Shown: positions 47,631 to 59,620 of the stretch, piece by piece | Layout: the number at the start of each line of letters is the position of its first letter | How positions within the stretch are numbered: the stretch's first letter is position 1 | From: Eremophila alpestris peregrina | Taxonomy: Eukaryota > Chordata > Aves > Passeriformes > Alaudidae | Direction of reading: 5' to 3' | DNA: 64,000 nucleotides | NCBI GenBank assembly: GCA_009792885.1 | Contig: WMCF01000031.1 | Location: forward strand, 974,222-1,038,221 | Notes under the pieces: generated by a model | Database searches by the model: none | What the model saw: the letters and a program-made list of their open reading frames with translations, nothing else | Told to the model about the DNA's origin: nothing | Translations under genes and position numbers: made by a program

Positions 47631-49320
47631 AGACTACACAATCACATGTAGAGGGACCATCTTTATATCAAAAAGTATAGTCAAAAGATACTTTGCAGAC
47701 AAAGGGCAGAACACTGAGAGGCAGAGAGAGTTCACTTGCCCCTACCTGGTGACACAACCTTCCTATTCTTACTCCACTACTCAAACCATCAGGCAAAGGT
47801 GTCTTCCCAGGCTCCTCCCTCACCAGTTCTTATCTGCCCTCTCAAAACCCCGCAAAATTCTGCAGTATGTAAACATCCCACAAATTCAGTAACACATGTG
47901 GAGTGGTCAAATGCTGCCCCATGCCAAGGGTGAGATGAACCTGCCGGAAAATATGACTCAAGATGCTTGTGAGACACTGCATGTTGTCATAGGACTGAAG
48001 CATGGAAATGGCTCGGTGTGTTCTGTAGGGCTGATCTGGCAAGGACCAAATCCTGGAAGAGGCTCTCATGCCTTACAGAGCATCCTTGTGTCAGAATCTT
48101 TGTACATCACTGTGTACTTTTACAGACAGTAACTTCCACACATTTACAGTTTTGAAATAAAGATCAAATAAAGACCGTGTATTTGTCCTATCTGAGGACA
48201 CACTCTTCAGAGTGAATGATTCCTGTCACTCCAAACACCTTTATCCATGTGACTGAGCATCTCTCTCCACTGGCCGTGGGAGGCAGAGGAGGGGACTCCC
48301 TGCTTTGCCCACAGCACTCCCAGTCCTGCTTGAGTGCACTTGGGCAGTGCTGAGGCCGGAGATCTGCTGAGTCAAGCAGCTCTCCCAGCTGCTCACCGGA
48401 AGCACAGCTGTTAGGTAAAAATAACCACGGGGGCAAGGACTTGCACTTTTCTAACGAAAACAGAAAGATAAACGCATTGACCCACTAACTCAACAACAGC
48501 CTCCTGGAGCTACTTGATTAGAGGAAATCCTTCTTCCTGCATTCTCCGCTCCTGGGCCAGAGGCTGTGCTGAATTCTCCTGTGCAGGGCCACCTCCTGTC
48601 CTGAACCCCACTGGGAAACCTGAGCTCACTGTTGGACCAGGAACAGCCAGGAGAGGTGTGAGGAAGGTGGACAGCTCATAAGCACAACCCCCTACAGCAG
48701 CCCGTGGCCTGTATCAGGCTGTAGAACAGTATCAGTGCTGAACAAGCCACTGTTTTCTTGTGCCTGCGTCTGGCCATCCCCAGTTGTGCAGTGGCACCTG
48801 TTCCTCTCCATGTGAGCACAAGCTGTTCCCAGCACTCCAGCACAGACACAGAGTCACAACTCCCAGATTCAGCAGCTACTTGGATGATGCCCCAGTTTCT
48901 TAAAGGGCTCCAACCCCATTGTTGCTGGTTCACAATGGGCACCCCACACAGAAACAGCTCCAACAAAAGTCTGGGAGAAGTCAAAATGTAGAGTGGGGGA
49001 AGCTGAGAGCTCACAAGCAAAAAAGGAATTGTATTATTTTTTAGGAAAGAACTGCAAGGGTTTTGATGATCCTGAATGTGGCCTGCATTGAGACATGCAG
49101 TGCATGGCAGCATCCCTAGGATGCAAAAAGGGTAGCAATTCCCAAGGAAGTGCACAGCCCACTCATCTATGCAGCCCTGGGCCCAAAGCTCTCCTTGGCT
49201 CTGAAACGGCCCATAAATGTCACTCCTGAACAACCTTAATCGCATTTCCCCCCTCCCAGCCACTGAGACACAAGCTGCCCTTTCCCTCACCATAAGGCCA
49301 GGATACCACCTGGGGAATTT

Positions 49321-49700
49321 TACTTCACAGTCCCATACCTTAATTAATTAACAGATTAATTCATAAAGGCCCAAACTGACAGGCAAATACTGAATGTCCT
49401 GTGACAAGCCCCAGAACACATCACGGTAATGACCCCAGAAATCAAAAGGAAGAGGATAATTAAATATAGGCTGAGGAGGAGGGAGAATACAGGAGGCAAA
49501 AAAGGAGAAAGATGCAGTGGTCAGACCCTAAAAAGGCAGAGAGCAGATATCAATTTGCATGATAGTTCTGAGAACAACAATGAATGCCCAGAAATTCTAT
49601 TTAAAGACTGTAATATTAATTTAATGGGGAAAATATCTAATAAAATTCCCAGAGAATTTTTCAATTAAATTAGTATGATGGGCTTTAATGGATATCTTAA
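49321..49700. promoter_or_regulatory. CNE-like segment with homeodomain-site cluster
   Basis: Begins with TTAATTAATTAACAGATTAA, a dense ATTA/TAAT cluster at 49340-49360. It continues with repeat-free AT-rich sequence including an octamer-like ATTTGCAT at 49553-49560 and AATATTAATTTAATGG near 49,612-49,627. A 79-codon plus-strand frame crosses it, rich in Arg, Lys and Asn with no known domain. Motif density suggests a homeodomain/POU-type regulatory element, by inference only. Confidence 0.3.
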
Positions 49701-52700
49701 GCAGAGACTGGGATTAACAGAAATACTGCATGAATTATATGTTTTATAAAAATTGGCACACAGCCTTCTCATGCAGGGAACCTTATTCTAAACTCTGGCA
49801 GCCAGTTGTAATTCTGAACAGAATTTCCCTGCTCAGACATGAATCATTTCCTCTTGGGATTTTTATCCTTCCCGTAGTCTGGACAAGTAGCAATGTGATG
49901 AACCAGAAAGAACTGAATATAGGAACTCTTGGGGTAGCTTTTTCCCTCTTTGCACAATGTTTAGTGAAACTGCTCTGGTCTCAGCATAGGATCTCAGAGG
50001 TGCTGCACAACACCCTGTGATTGGCAGCAGCTCCCTACAGGAGCAAAACATCTTTTCACAGCTGGACTCTGGGGAGTCCCATGGTCACACAAAGCCCAAC
50101 AGTGGGGCGAAGAAGAATTGTACTGGCCATGCCACTGTAGCCTCAGCATCATGAACACAAACACCAAGGAATAAGGATGGTAGAAAATTACCCCCAGCAT
50201 CCAATTCTTTCCTCTACAGAACTGTCTTGACTTCCAGACAACTCCCCGGGTTGCAGAGTTACAAACAAGCCCTGAGCTGCGAGGAAATCAGCTGCTACAT
50301 CAAGAACCCACCTCTACTCATATCACACATTCTTGTTCCCAGTGGTAACTCCCCCTCATTACCATCCAGAGCCCACACATTTGCACCTTCATTGGTAACA
50401 GCAGCCTTGGTGCCCAGCACTCTGAAGAGTTCCAGACACCACTGCTTGAATAGATCATTGCTGAGGAATTCCTAAAAATCACACTGTATTTCTTACACCT
50501 GCTTTTCCCATCTGGGCATAACAGGAAACAACACAGGGATGTCTAGCTGCAAATGTGACTGTGTGACTTTTAACTGAGGCAAGAATTGTCCCAGCAGATG
50601 AAGTCTGTGTGCAGTGTGATGGGCACTGCACACAGGCAGTGGGACTGCTCAGAAGCCGCTCTGTGGTGTGCCAGGAGAGCCATTTGCTCTTGTGATTCCA
50701 GCTGGCTCAACACTGTATTAATTAGGGACTGCTGGCAGATAACTCCATTACAGACTTTAAAACTCAGAATGCAGTGGAGGGAAGAATTTTGGTGAAAGCT
50801 CCAAGCATTAGGTGTTGCAGTAGAGCCACTTTTAGAAGCTGGGTATGTCATCCATCAGATGAGCTCAATACAGTTGTACCCTTGATCTAATGTTTTTTTA
50901 GATTATACCCACACAACGAGCTAAATTCTATCACAGATACCACACATACATTTCATACTTCCTCCCACAGAATCCACACAGAGAAGTATTCAACAAGCTT
51001 CATAAATATTTGAATGAGAAGAGGATCCTGCAAATAAAATAGCTCTTAGTTTTATTCTCAGCCTGACTACTATACTGTTATCCCTTTAAGCATTTACTAG
51101 ACAAATTTTGTGCAGCAACATCTTCGCAGCTGATTCTTAATTTTGGGAAACTGTTGGCCCAACTCTTCAATTTCTTCACATTTAACCCCTTCTGAAGAAA
51201 GTGGGAACCAATCTGTTCTGAACATCAGGACCCAGTTCCCTCAAATTAAACCCTGAAAAACTCTGACATTTTGAATTAGTGGCACTTTTGAGTATTGGAG
51301 AGACAACAATCAGCTTTTCTTGTAAGCCCAGTTCAGTAAAATGTTACCAATTTCATAGTCATGAATCCTAATAAATATTTCTCCAAAGCAGACTGAGATC
51401 ACTGGACAGCAGGTGTTGGTGAATGCTAGATGTTATTATTTTTCTTGTGAAAATCCTATCAGCAGCTCCATACTGTGATATCCCGAAGAACAGCTTCCAA
51501 TGAAGAAAAATTGCTTGTCACTTGCTGCCACGAGATGTGAGATAGTTCAAGTTAAGCAGAAGCCATATTGCTGTGTTTTCTATTTCTTTCATAAAACACA
51601 AATAAAGTACCCTGTGGAAATATGTGAGCTGAAGTGACAGGCATCTCTTGAATGCTTTTAATTGCTGCCAAAAATAGTCTGAAGCTTTCACCAAAGTTAA
51701 CACAGACAAAATTTCCATGCAAGGCATCAGTTCCATGTGAAAAAAAGTTAGCTTTTGCATCAGTAAAAATAAAAACATCAATTACCCAGTTTATCTCTTC
51801 TAAAAACTCCATTTTAGCTTACAACAGAGATGCAGATAATGTTGTGCTCACATCAGTGGAGAATGCAAGAAGCTCGGGATGCCATCTTCCTTCTCTTGCT
51901 GTATAGTAACATCAACCCCTGCCACTAGTAGGCAGATTTTAATCATCTTCTTTTCATTATTGTTACAATAGTGCCTAATAATGTCAGTTAAGTACTAGAA
52001 TCTCATTTGCTAAACTCAGCATAAAGACAAAATGCTCCCAGCACATTCAACAACAGACATCTTTAAAATCATGCATTCAGAGCTTCCAAACTTTCTCCCA
52101 TTAATAAAAATTCAAGCTGAGTTAGCAGATTTGCTCCCCAGTCACAAAAAATTAATCTTCTCTCATTATAAGTGTAATCAGTAACGGCTCCCAGGCAGAC
52201 AGGGCTCTTTCCCTAGTTGTTTGCAGTCCTGTGCAGCACAGGCATGGACAAAGCTGTGTCCAAAGACCTCGGTATTGGGAGCAGATCCCAGAGAGCATGT
52301 CTTGCTGCAGCACAAAACACTTATATCACAAAACTTGCAAATACCTTTTTCTTCGTCTCCTGATTTATCATCAGCTCTCAAAGGATCCCTTTTTTGATAG
52401 TTTCCCACCCTTTCCATGACACAGAAAAGGATTAAGATATCCAGGTACTCAAGGCACTCATGTGGAAAATTGTCACTGGCTGTTTCAGACCGGCAACCTG
52501 ACCGAGATCTTTACCAGCACAGGTGACTTCTCCCAGCAGGACGCTGCATCATTATCAGGTAATATTCTGGGACAGGTCCCTCTTGCTTTAGCAAGAAGAG
52601 TCTGACCTAAAGGACTACCCTGACAATGTTTCCTAACCACATTCTTGACAGTGACAACCCATTAACGGGTGTTTTCTGAAACAAAATGTTAAAAAAACCC

Positions 52701-53880
52701 AAGCAACATCCTGAGCAGCTGTAGACCAAGCCCTGTATTTCCTGAACGCTGACAACTCCCAGTCAAGTTGATGAATTCACAAGATGGACAGGATGCAGGA
52801 TCAAGCTCCTTGTAGTTAAAATTATTGCTTTTTTACAGTTTTCTTTATTTAAGTTTTAGTTTCTCAGTATCCAGAGAAAACATACATCAGCATGAAAATA
52901 ACCTTTAATATGTCTAATGCTTTTCCCCTAAAACTACCATGATGTCACCACTTCCAAAGCCCAAAGGAAATTAAAGCACAGCTCTAGAGCACGACGCTGA
53001 AGGATACAACTTAAAACCCCAAGAAAGCTGGGAAATTTCTGTGCAAAGGCTGCAAATCTCAGCTTGGAAAGGAAAGAAGCTTACAGTGAGCTGTAATAAA
53101 ATTATTCCCGTCTGTAACCTGAAAAGAGAAAGCCTGCCATTCAGCAAACAGGAAATCCCAGAATTTATAGATGACCCTGTTACAAAGCAAATGTTTTGGA
53201 ACAAATGGTTCTCTCCCTGGCGCCTGTTTTCCACTGGTTTCTCTCCTGTACTTTCCCCTATAATCCCAGGGCCAGAGCAGCACCGTCTGGCTGTCGCTGG
53301 TAGTGGCACTCCCAGCTTCACCCACAGTCACGGGCTGGAGGGAGTGACCTAACAAGGGGTCCGAGCCCGAAAGCACATCTGGCTTTTTGCAACCAAATCA
53401 GTTATCAAACTCTCCCTACTTAACCTTGCATTCTCTTATTCTCATGGACCATCATGACTGCAGCACAACTACTTTTCTACTAGAAAAATGAAGTTTAAAA
53501 AAGCTTGTGTGGTGCGCAGAACTTCTGTCCTCAGACAATGTTAACTTTCTCATGGTCCTCGTATATATGATAAAGGCACTGCACCAATGGGGGGGAAAAA
53601 AAAAACTCCCACAATTACAACAGCTTTCCCAGCTTCCCTACTTTTCTTGTGCTTGTTATGTTTCAAAGACTCAGAGGCAGTAGATGTAAAAGAAAAGAGG
53701 GGGGACTCTCACCACAGCAATAGGGTGGTCAGGGAGGAGAAGCGCAGGTGGATGTCAGTGTGACCCAGACCAGGAAAGGAGCTCATCTGCCCTCTTAGGT
53801 CCAACCCCTGCTCACTCCTTTGGCAGAGACACACCAAGTCAGCAAACGCCAGTAAGAGCCATGAAGCACATCCCACCTTG
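49701..53880. other. Non-coding stretch with candidate exons and CNE-like texture
   Basis: No recognised gene or interspersed repeat. Splice-bounded open segments lie at 50220-50344 and 52489-52558. The stretch 51,480-51,960 is repeat-free with a CNE-like texture and two overlapping minus-strand frames (87 and 86 codons) without known domains. A TATATA-containing run (CTCGTATATATGATAAAGG) lies at about 53,558-53,576, roughly 350 bases before the CpG-rich segment, too far to be its TATA box. Confidence 0.4.
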
Positions 53881-53899
53881 GTGTTCCCATCCCCACTCC

Positions 53900-54180
53900 A
53901 GTGAGCTCAGTATCGCCCCGATGTTCCCTGGAGCAGCACGCAGGCGCTGCAAACGGCCCACAGAGCCTGCCTTGGGAATCCCTCTCCGCTCCCCGCTCCG
54001 TGCTCCGCAGCCGGCAGCTGGCAGGGCGGACAGACCTTCCCCGCTGACTCAGCGAGCATCTGCCCGCACTTGCCCCAAGCAGCAGGGTCATGCAGCGGAG
54101 CCTCGCTGCGGCAGCTCCGGGTTACAAAGGAATGGGTGTGCCAAGGAGGGCTGGGCTGAATATCTTACACCAAAGCGCGG
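53900..54180. promoter_or_regulatory. Small CpG-island-like segment, putative promoter
   Basis: By eye there are about 20 CpGs in about 270 bases at well over 60 percent G+C, while flanks are AT-rich and CpG-poor. No CR1 explains it, unlike the GC-rich repeat at 18.7 kb. It carries a palindrome CGCTGACTCAGCG at 54042-54054, a MARE/AP-1 core. A 108-codon plus-strand frame and a 98-codon minus-strand frame overlap it. Both are Arg/Pro/Ala-rich as expected from composition and neither is recognisable. This is the best promoter candidate in the window. Its orientation is unknown, and a lncRNA or distal alternative promoter is as likely as a coding gene. Confidence 0.45.
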
Positions 54181-57100
54181 GCTCTAAAAGACAGTGCTCG
54201 CTGCTCAGCATGACCTGAGGATTTACCTCCTCACAATATGGAAACCATCCGTCGCTGAGAATCTTTTTCCCGATCCTTTTCTTTCTCTCACCCTATCCCA
54301 GCATTGTTAAAGTAACAAATATAAATTAAAAAAAAAAAGTCATTTTTCCTCCACAGCTATCAAATTGTCTGGATTGCTACACACTTTAAAAACCAGATAT
54401 TGAATATCTCTCTCCTCAGCAAATCTATTCTGTAGCATAAAGAATTCCCCACGGGAAGTCTGTGAGGCTCAATCGCTATGACACAGTCAAGGGAAATTCA
54501 GACAGTCAAGGAAAATGTAGTCTGATGTTTGAGAAGCCAGGACAAAAAGGATCAGCCCTTCTCAGGATGAAGAAAAGGTGCCTGAGCTAAGTGAGGCTGG
54601 CAGACCAGCGCTGAAATACTCTTCAGATATGCAATTACAGCTATCCCTAGGGGTTTTGCTTTTGTGTTGTTGTTTTTTAAAACCTTTCTCCAGAGTCAAC
54701 AATTTGCCTGAATCGCTTCTTATTCACTTCATCTTCATGACTTCTGAAGGCATCTAATGAGGCACTTTGAAGTTTGCCTGGAAACTAAACAGAACCAAGG
54801 AAAAAAAAGAAAAATAAAGCAACCACCCTGAGGTGACATTAAATCTTTCTCCTGAAACTATAATCTTCAGGATTACAGCTCAGCTGTGTTTTGTTGTAAC
54901 ACTGTGCTATATTTGGATTAATGGGCTTTGTCCTTACTGTGTTAAAGTATCTTGGGAACCAAAATCCAAAATGTGTCACCTATGATATGGTTTTGCAGGC
55001 TTATATGCTGTGTGTGAAGTCAGGGCAGGGTCTAAAATGTAAAATTCGAGATAAGCATTTTGTTTTTTCAGGTTCTGTTCAGAACAATGTTTTCGCCTAC
55101 TTAGTTCTCAAAACACTGCAGGTGGGATTGTGAGTAAATTGTCTGTAAAAACAGTGAGAAAAATCTGGAGTCACTCATGGTTTTCAGCACAAAGCTTTGC
55201 ATTTACAGTACTTTGAGTGTATTATCTGACCTCACATCTCTTAGCCAAGCCCACACATAAACACTCATATAACTACAGAAGAAGACACAATAAAAACATT
55301 ATTTAACTTGATTCCCTGATGGCCTCTTGAATATCCCTCCAGAAAGACACATACTTTTGAATATTTTTTTTAAGAAGAAATCAAAGAAGGAGATTTGTGG
55401 AGATGCGGCCAGTCTCTGCTGAGGCTGCAACTTGCCAGATCAATCAGCTTTGTGATTGTTGCCAACAGTTGAAGGATTTCTTCCTCCGCTTTAAGGGAGC
55501 CGGTCTGCACAGAGGGAATACATGGAATCCAGATCACCATGTGGTATTGTGCCACCAGCACCTGTGTAGTAAGAGTTTTTTCACTCTGTATTTTGCTACA
55601 GCCATACCCTGGGAAGGAACTGAGTCTAGGCACTGACCATGTCCATGTTGTCTCAAAATATGGGCAGGATGGTAACAACTTATCTCACTATTTGCAGCAT
55701 CTTACTTTTTGCACCCACATACAAAAGCTAAGTGTGTAAATTTCTTTGACAGCCACAGGTTCTGCTGGATTAAGTGGTTGAAGACTGATGGAAGGAAGAG
55801 CAGACCTGTTGGTGATAGGACACTCTCCCATGCAGCACCTCAAAGTGTGTCCTGTCAGACACATGGATGGGATTAAAATTGATTTAGGTTCCTACAAGAA
55901 GCTGACACTTTACCCTTATTTCTACAAAGGATCCCTCTATGCAGCATCTTTTCTTCTTGTTGTTTTAGACCAACATTTCTGGATTTTTGCACAGCACTTC
56001 CTAACTAAAAAAAAAAAGAATGTTCACTTTAGAATAGTCTCGTATACAAGCTGACAGTGAGTTTGCCAGCAACTGGGAGCTGGAGTCAGTGCTGTGTGGT
56101 TTTTGTGAGCAGCTTTGATGTGAACAGCAACACACGTAGCTCCTGAGTCACATAATGAAGCTTCAGTGCTTGAAGGCAAGGAGGGCAGAGCAAGCCACAC
56201 CTTTGACATTTTGCCCATACCCCGGCTCCTCACAACAAAACGTCCCTGGCTGTGCAGTTGCTGCTTGGAAAGGTTTTCAGAACTTCCTGATGCAGCCACA
56301 GAGTATTTCAGACAGGCTCTACCTAGACAGCACATTCCCTTCATTCCCCAATGGCAAATTCAAAGTGATGACCTGCAACGTGATTCACCTTCAAACTTCT
56401 CTCCAAATTTGTCAACTCTAAGAAAGCTACACAGCATTAAGCACAAATCTTACTGTAATTAAAATACGTCTCCAGATAAATAAGCCATATTACTGTGAGA
56501 TGGAATAGGGACAAATGAAAAAAAAACAAAAACACAAAGTAATTGTCTGAAAATGTGAACAAAAGAGAAGTTGCCTTATGACAGCTCTCTTACCTGAAAG
56601 TAATGTTCTGGGGAGACAAAAGTTCTTTCTTCTTCAAGGCCTCACTGTTCAAACGCAGAAGAATAACTTACTAATTCATTATTCTGAGTCTGATCAGTAA
56701 GAAAGCAACCTACCAGCTTATTTATGTGCTTTAGAAAGCTAATTTTGCTCCAGAAGTCTGTTAGAGAAATAGTTATTTCATTTTCACAGCTGTTAGAGCT
56801 CGTTCTAAGACATGCATATGCTGAACTCTCTATTTAACCTTAGATGAGAAGGAAGGTTTTAACCAGCTTTTCTGAACTAAAACCGTATGTCTGTCCTTTG
56901 CATATTTAAAACACATCAGCTGATGAACAATGCTCACCATGCTGCAAAGCAACTTCAGTGAAGAACAGTTGCTCCAGCACTACTAGGGAAGAGCACAATA
57001 CTAAACTCTAATTGAAAAAACCACATAGTAATATTTTCTGTCTTGGGTAAAGATTATTCTGAGCCCTACTTAGATTCCAAGTGGATGATGGGGTTTGGTG

Positions 57101-58949
57101 GCCAAGTCTCACATGGCAGTTGGTAGTTTTACTGTCAAATGGGGTAAAATGTAAAAGAAAATAGCCATGTAGAAGACATTTGCCGCACTTGAAAAGTAGC
57201 AACCTTTTTACCACCTATCCTGGTTAGGAACAGCTGAATAACAGTATTTAGAGCCAATGAACTAAAGAACTCATAGATTAAATTCATATTGCAGTTGAGT
57301 TATTGTAATAAATAATAAATGGAAATTTAAGAAGCTGGAGGCTGACTGTACTGTGGAAGCCCAAGTCAGAGACGAAGCACAAACTGCCATGAGTGGATAA
57401 GGGTCAAAACCATCCTTTGTATGTTGATTCAAGCTCTAGAAACAGCAGGTATATTGACTGGGAAGCATAAAAACAGAAGCCTGATTGATGTGCATTACGA
57501 AGATACACTTAACTACTTTTTCCCTTTGCAGTGTTTCCAGTGATACCTCTTCAATTCAGTGCCTCTGCTGCTGCTACTTTGTAAATTCAATGAAGCAGTA
57601 AAAGAGACCCAGATATCAACCTAAAAAAGAGTTGAGTAACCAAAAGTATCTTGTGTTAATATAAGTAAGTCTGGATCTGCATAAAATCATGGCCTTCAAA
57701 CATTTTCTCTGGTAAAAGATAAATTAAGATAGTCATACTTCCCTCAGGCCCATTTTAATTAAGAAAGAATCCTCAAGGATAAATGAACAAAATCAGCTCA
57801 CTTTGGAGCAGCTTTTAACTACACAGTGAACTGCATTGATAAGTGGGAGTTACACCAAGAGAGACACTTCCAGAGGGGATCAAGGTGGGATCACAGGGTG
57901 ACCTCAAGAAGAGGTTCTTGAGACCTTGAAAGAGATTTATATAGTCCTGAAGTACATTTTCAAGTGAAAATCTATACTCAAACATCACACGATACACCTG
58001 CCAGCAGAACCTGATTTTTAGATGCTAGACTATATCCCAGAAAGTAAAAGGGAGGGAGACTCTCAAATGTACAGCTGCATGGGACCTACAATTTTCTTAG
58101 ACTGAATATAGGCAAACTGTCACATACAAAGTTCTCTTCACTTCAGGGAGTCTTAACATAAATACAAATGTACACAACAGCGACACCCTTAATTCCGTGG
58201 CATTCAAGACTCAACTCCACTTGCATCTCTGTGCCTGTAACTGAGAACTTGCAGATACATCAATCATGAAAAATGTGCATGATGCCTTTTTTCATGCATT
58301 TTGTTGGCACTGTCTTCATGATTAACTGAATGTATTTGGGCCTTATTTTCAACCCCAGCTGCACTGACTTAAGTAAAAATTGACTTCAAACCCATTTACT
58401 CAAATGCTGGCAAAAGCCTGTAAAATATGTTTATTTTGGTTTAGCTAACATGAACTGGGAATACACAGCAAGCCAAAGCTAAGCATGAGTAAGACCCTCT
58501 TACATTGAAATAAAGTTGTCTGCATTGTGAATGCTGAAGTTATTTTAGAATCCTGCTCCAGCTGAATCAGCCTCACTTTCCCATCTAGATGAGGCCCCTG
58601 TTTCAAAGGTGCTTCTTTTTTCTCTTGAGTACAAAGTAGTTTTGTGTGTCAAATTCTGGTGAGCCGTTCTGAGGCAATTGCTGGCCATGAGATAGTTTGG
58701 GGAAAAAGGTCTGTTAAGTACCTCCCCCCAAAAATAAAAGAAACTAACCTTTGTGTTCTATTTAAAAGAAAAACAGTTTCTAAACTGTAGATGAACCTCT
58801 TATCTGGTAAATCTCAAAATCCATTAAATGGCTCGGAAAACAGCAGTGCAGAGGAGGAAGGTGTTATAAATCATCTAGAAAAAGAAATATAGACCCCCAA
58901 GTCCATCTCGTCCATGCTGAGCAGAGCACATACAAGTTTTTCTTTGGTT
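54181..58949. other. Non-coding stretch, no gene recognised
   Basis: Repeat-free AT-rich DNA. CNE-like texture at about 54,610-54,790. A CpG-bearing open segment at 55,397-55,636 (79 codons, starting ATG, then Cys/Gln/His-containing sequence) has no known domain. A small hairpin lies at 58270-58302, and the sequence after it to about 58,480 also looks CNE-like. No gene is called. Confidence 0.45.
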
Positions 58950-59620
58950 ATTGAGAAATGCATTCTTTTTTTTTAACTTTTATACAGGCAATCACCACTG
59001 TATGCACTTTATCAGTCCAGTATCACCAGAGGGGAGTTGCAAGGGAAGAAGGGGGGCAGAGGGAGAAAGAAAGAGCTGCCAGCACTGGGCTGCAGCTCAG
59101 CCAATGCTTGATTGCAGGTATAAACATTACACGCTGCATCAGCAAAGCTGTGGAGAGTGAGCCATAAACCTCCCAGGAGGGGCTTTACAGGGAAGGCTGA
59201 CAATGCAAGTTCAGAGTCACTGCATTATTTGGAGACATCCTGAGCAGCTAAAAATACATTGCAGCCTTTAGGAAGAAAGCAAAGGGGAAATATCTTTCTC
59301 CTTCCAGTGCAAAGGAGTGGGGGGGAAAGGAAGAAGAGAAAAGGTTATGAAAACCCCCATGGAAGGTGCAGCTTGGGGAAATCCAACACGTGTGGAAGCA
59401 AGCAGGTAAACCACCTGTGCTGCCAGTTGTAACAGTGAGATCCTGATGCTTGAAATGACTTTAAATGCAGGAAAGATTGTAGCCAGGGGCTTGGTCTAAT
59501 CATCATTGTACTATCACCTTTAATAACATGTCTCTGCCTGAGCAGATCCAGCACTCACATTGCAGCTATTAAAACTAAATTGCCCTCATTAATAGAATTT
59601 CCACATTCCTTCTGTGAATG
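58950..59620. promoter_or_regulatory. CNE-like block with an exon-like segment inside
   Basis: A repeat-free region with motif-rich sequence: TTGATTGCAGGTATAAACAT, CAATGCAAGTTCAGAGTCAC, CTAATCATCATTGTACTATC, CATTGCAGCTATTAAAACTA. In its middle, 59308-59405 is bounded by a very good acceptor (TATCTTTCTCCTTCCAG) and a good donor (GCAG/GTAAAC) and is open. The combination could be a conserved enhancer or an alternatively spliced exon with conserved flanking introns. I cannot separate these from one sequence. Confidence 0.3.

Larger units (their letters stand above)
44681..49320. other. Non-coding stretch, no recognised gene
   Basis: Contains a splice-bounded open segment at 45421-45509, a short telomere-like run at 47026-47042, three copies of a 10-base unit at 47601-47630, a small TA/CA run near 46,263-46,286, and the longest open frame of the window (48676-49293, minus strand, 205 codons from ATG). 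That frame shows Cys- and Trp-containing sequence with no motif I know, no signal peptide and no clear membrane helix pattern. I do not call it a gene. Confidence 0.45.

Noticed and set aside
5918..51779. Short similarity between the sequences near 5,918-5,953 and 51,736-51,779 (both translate on the minus strand to an Ile-Phe-Thr-Asp-Ala start)
   Set aside because: Only about 45 A-rich bases align with gaps. No flanking similarity supports a repeat family or paralogous exon.
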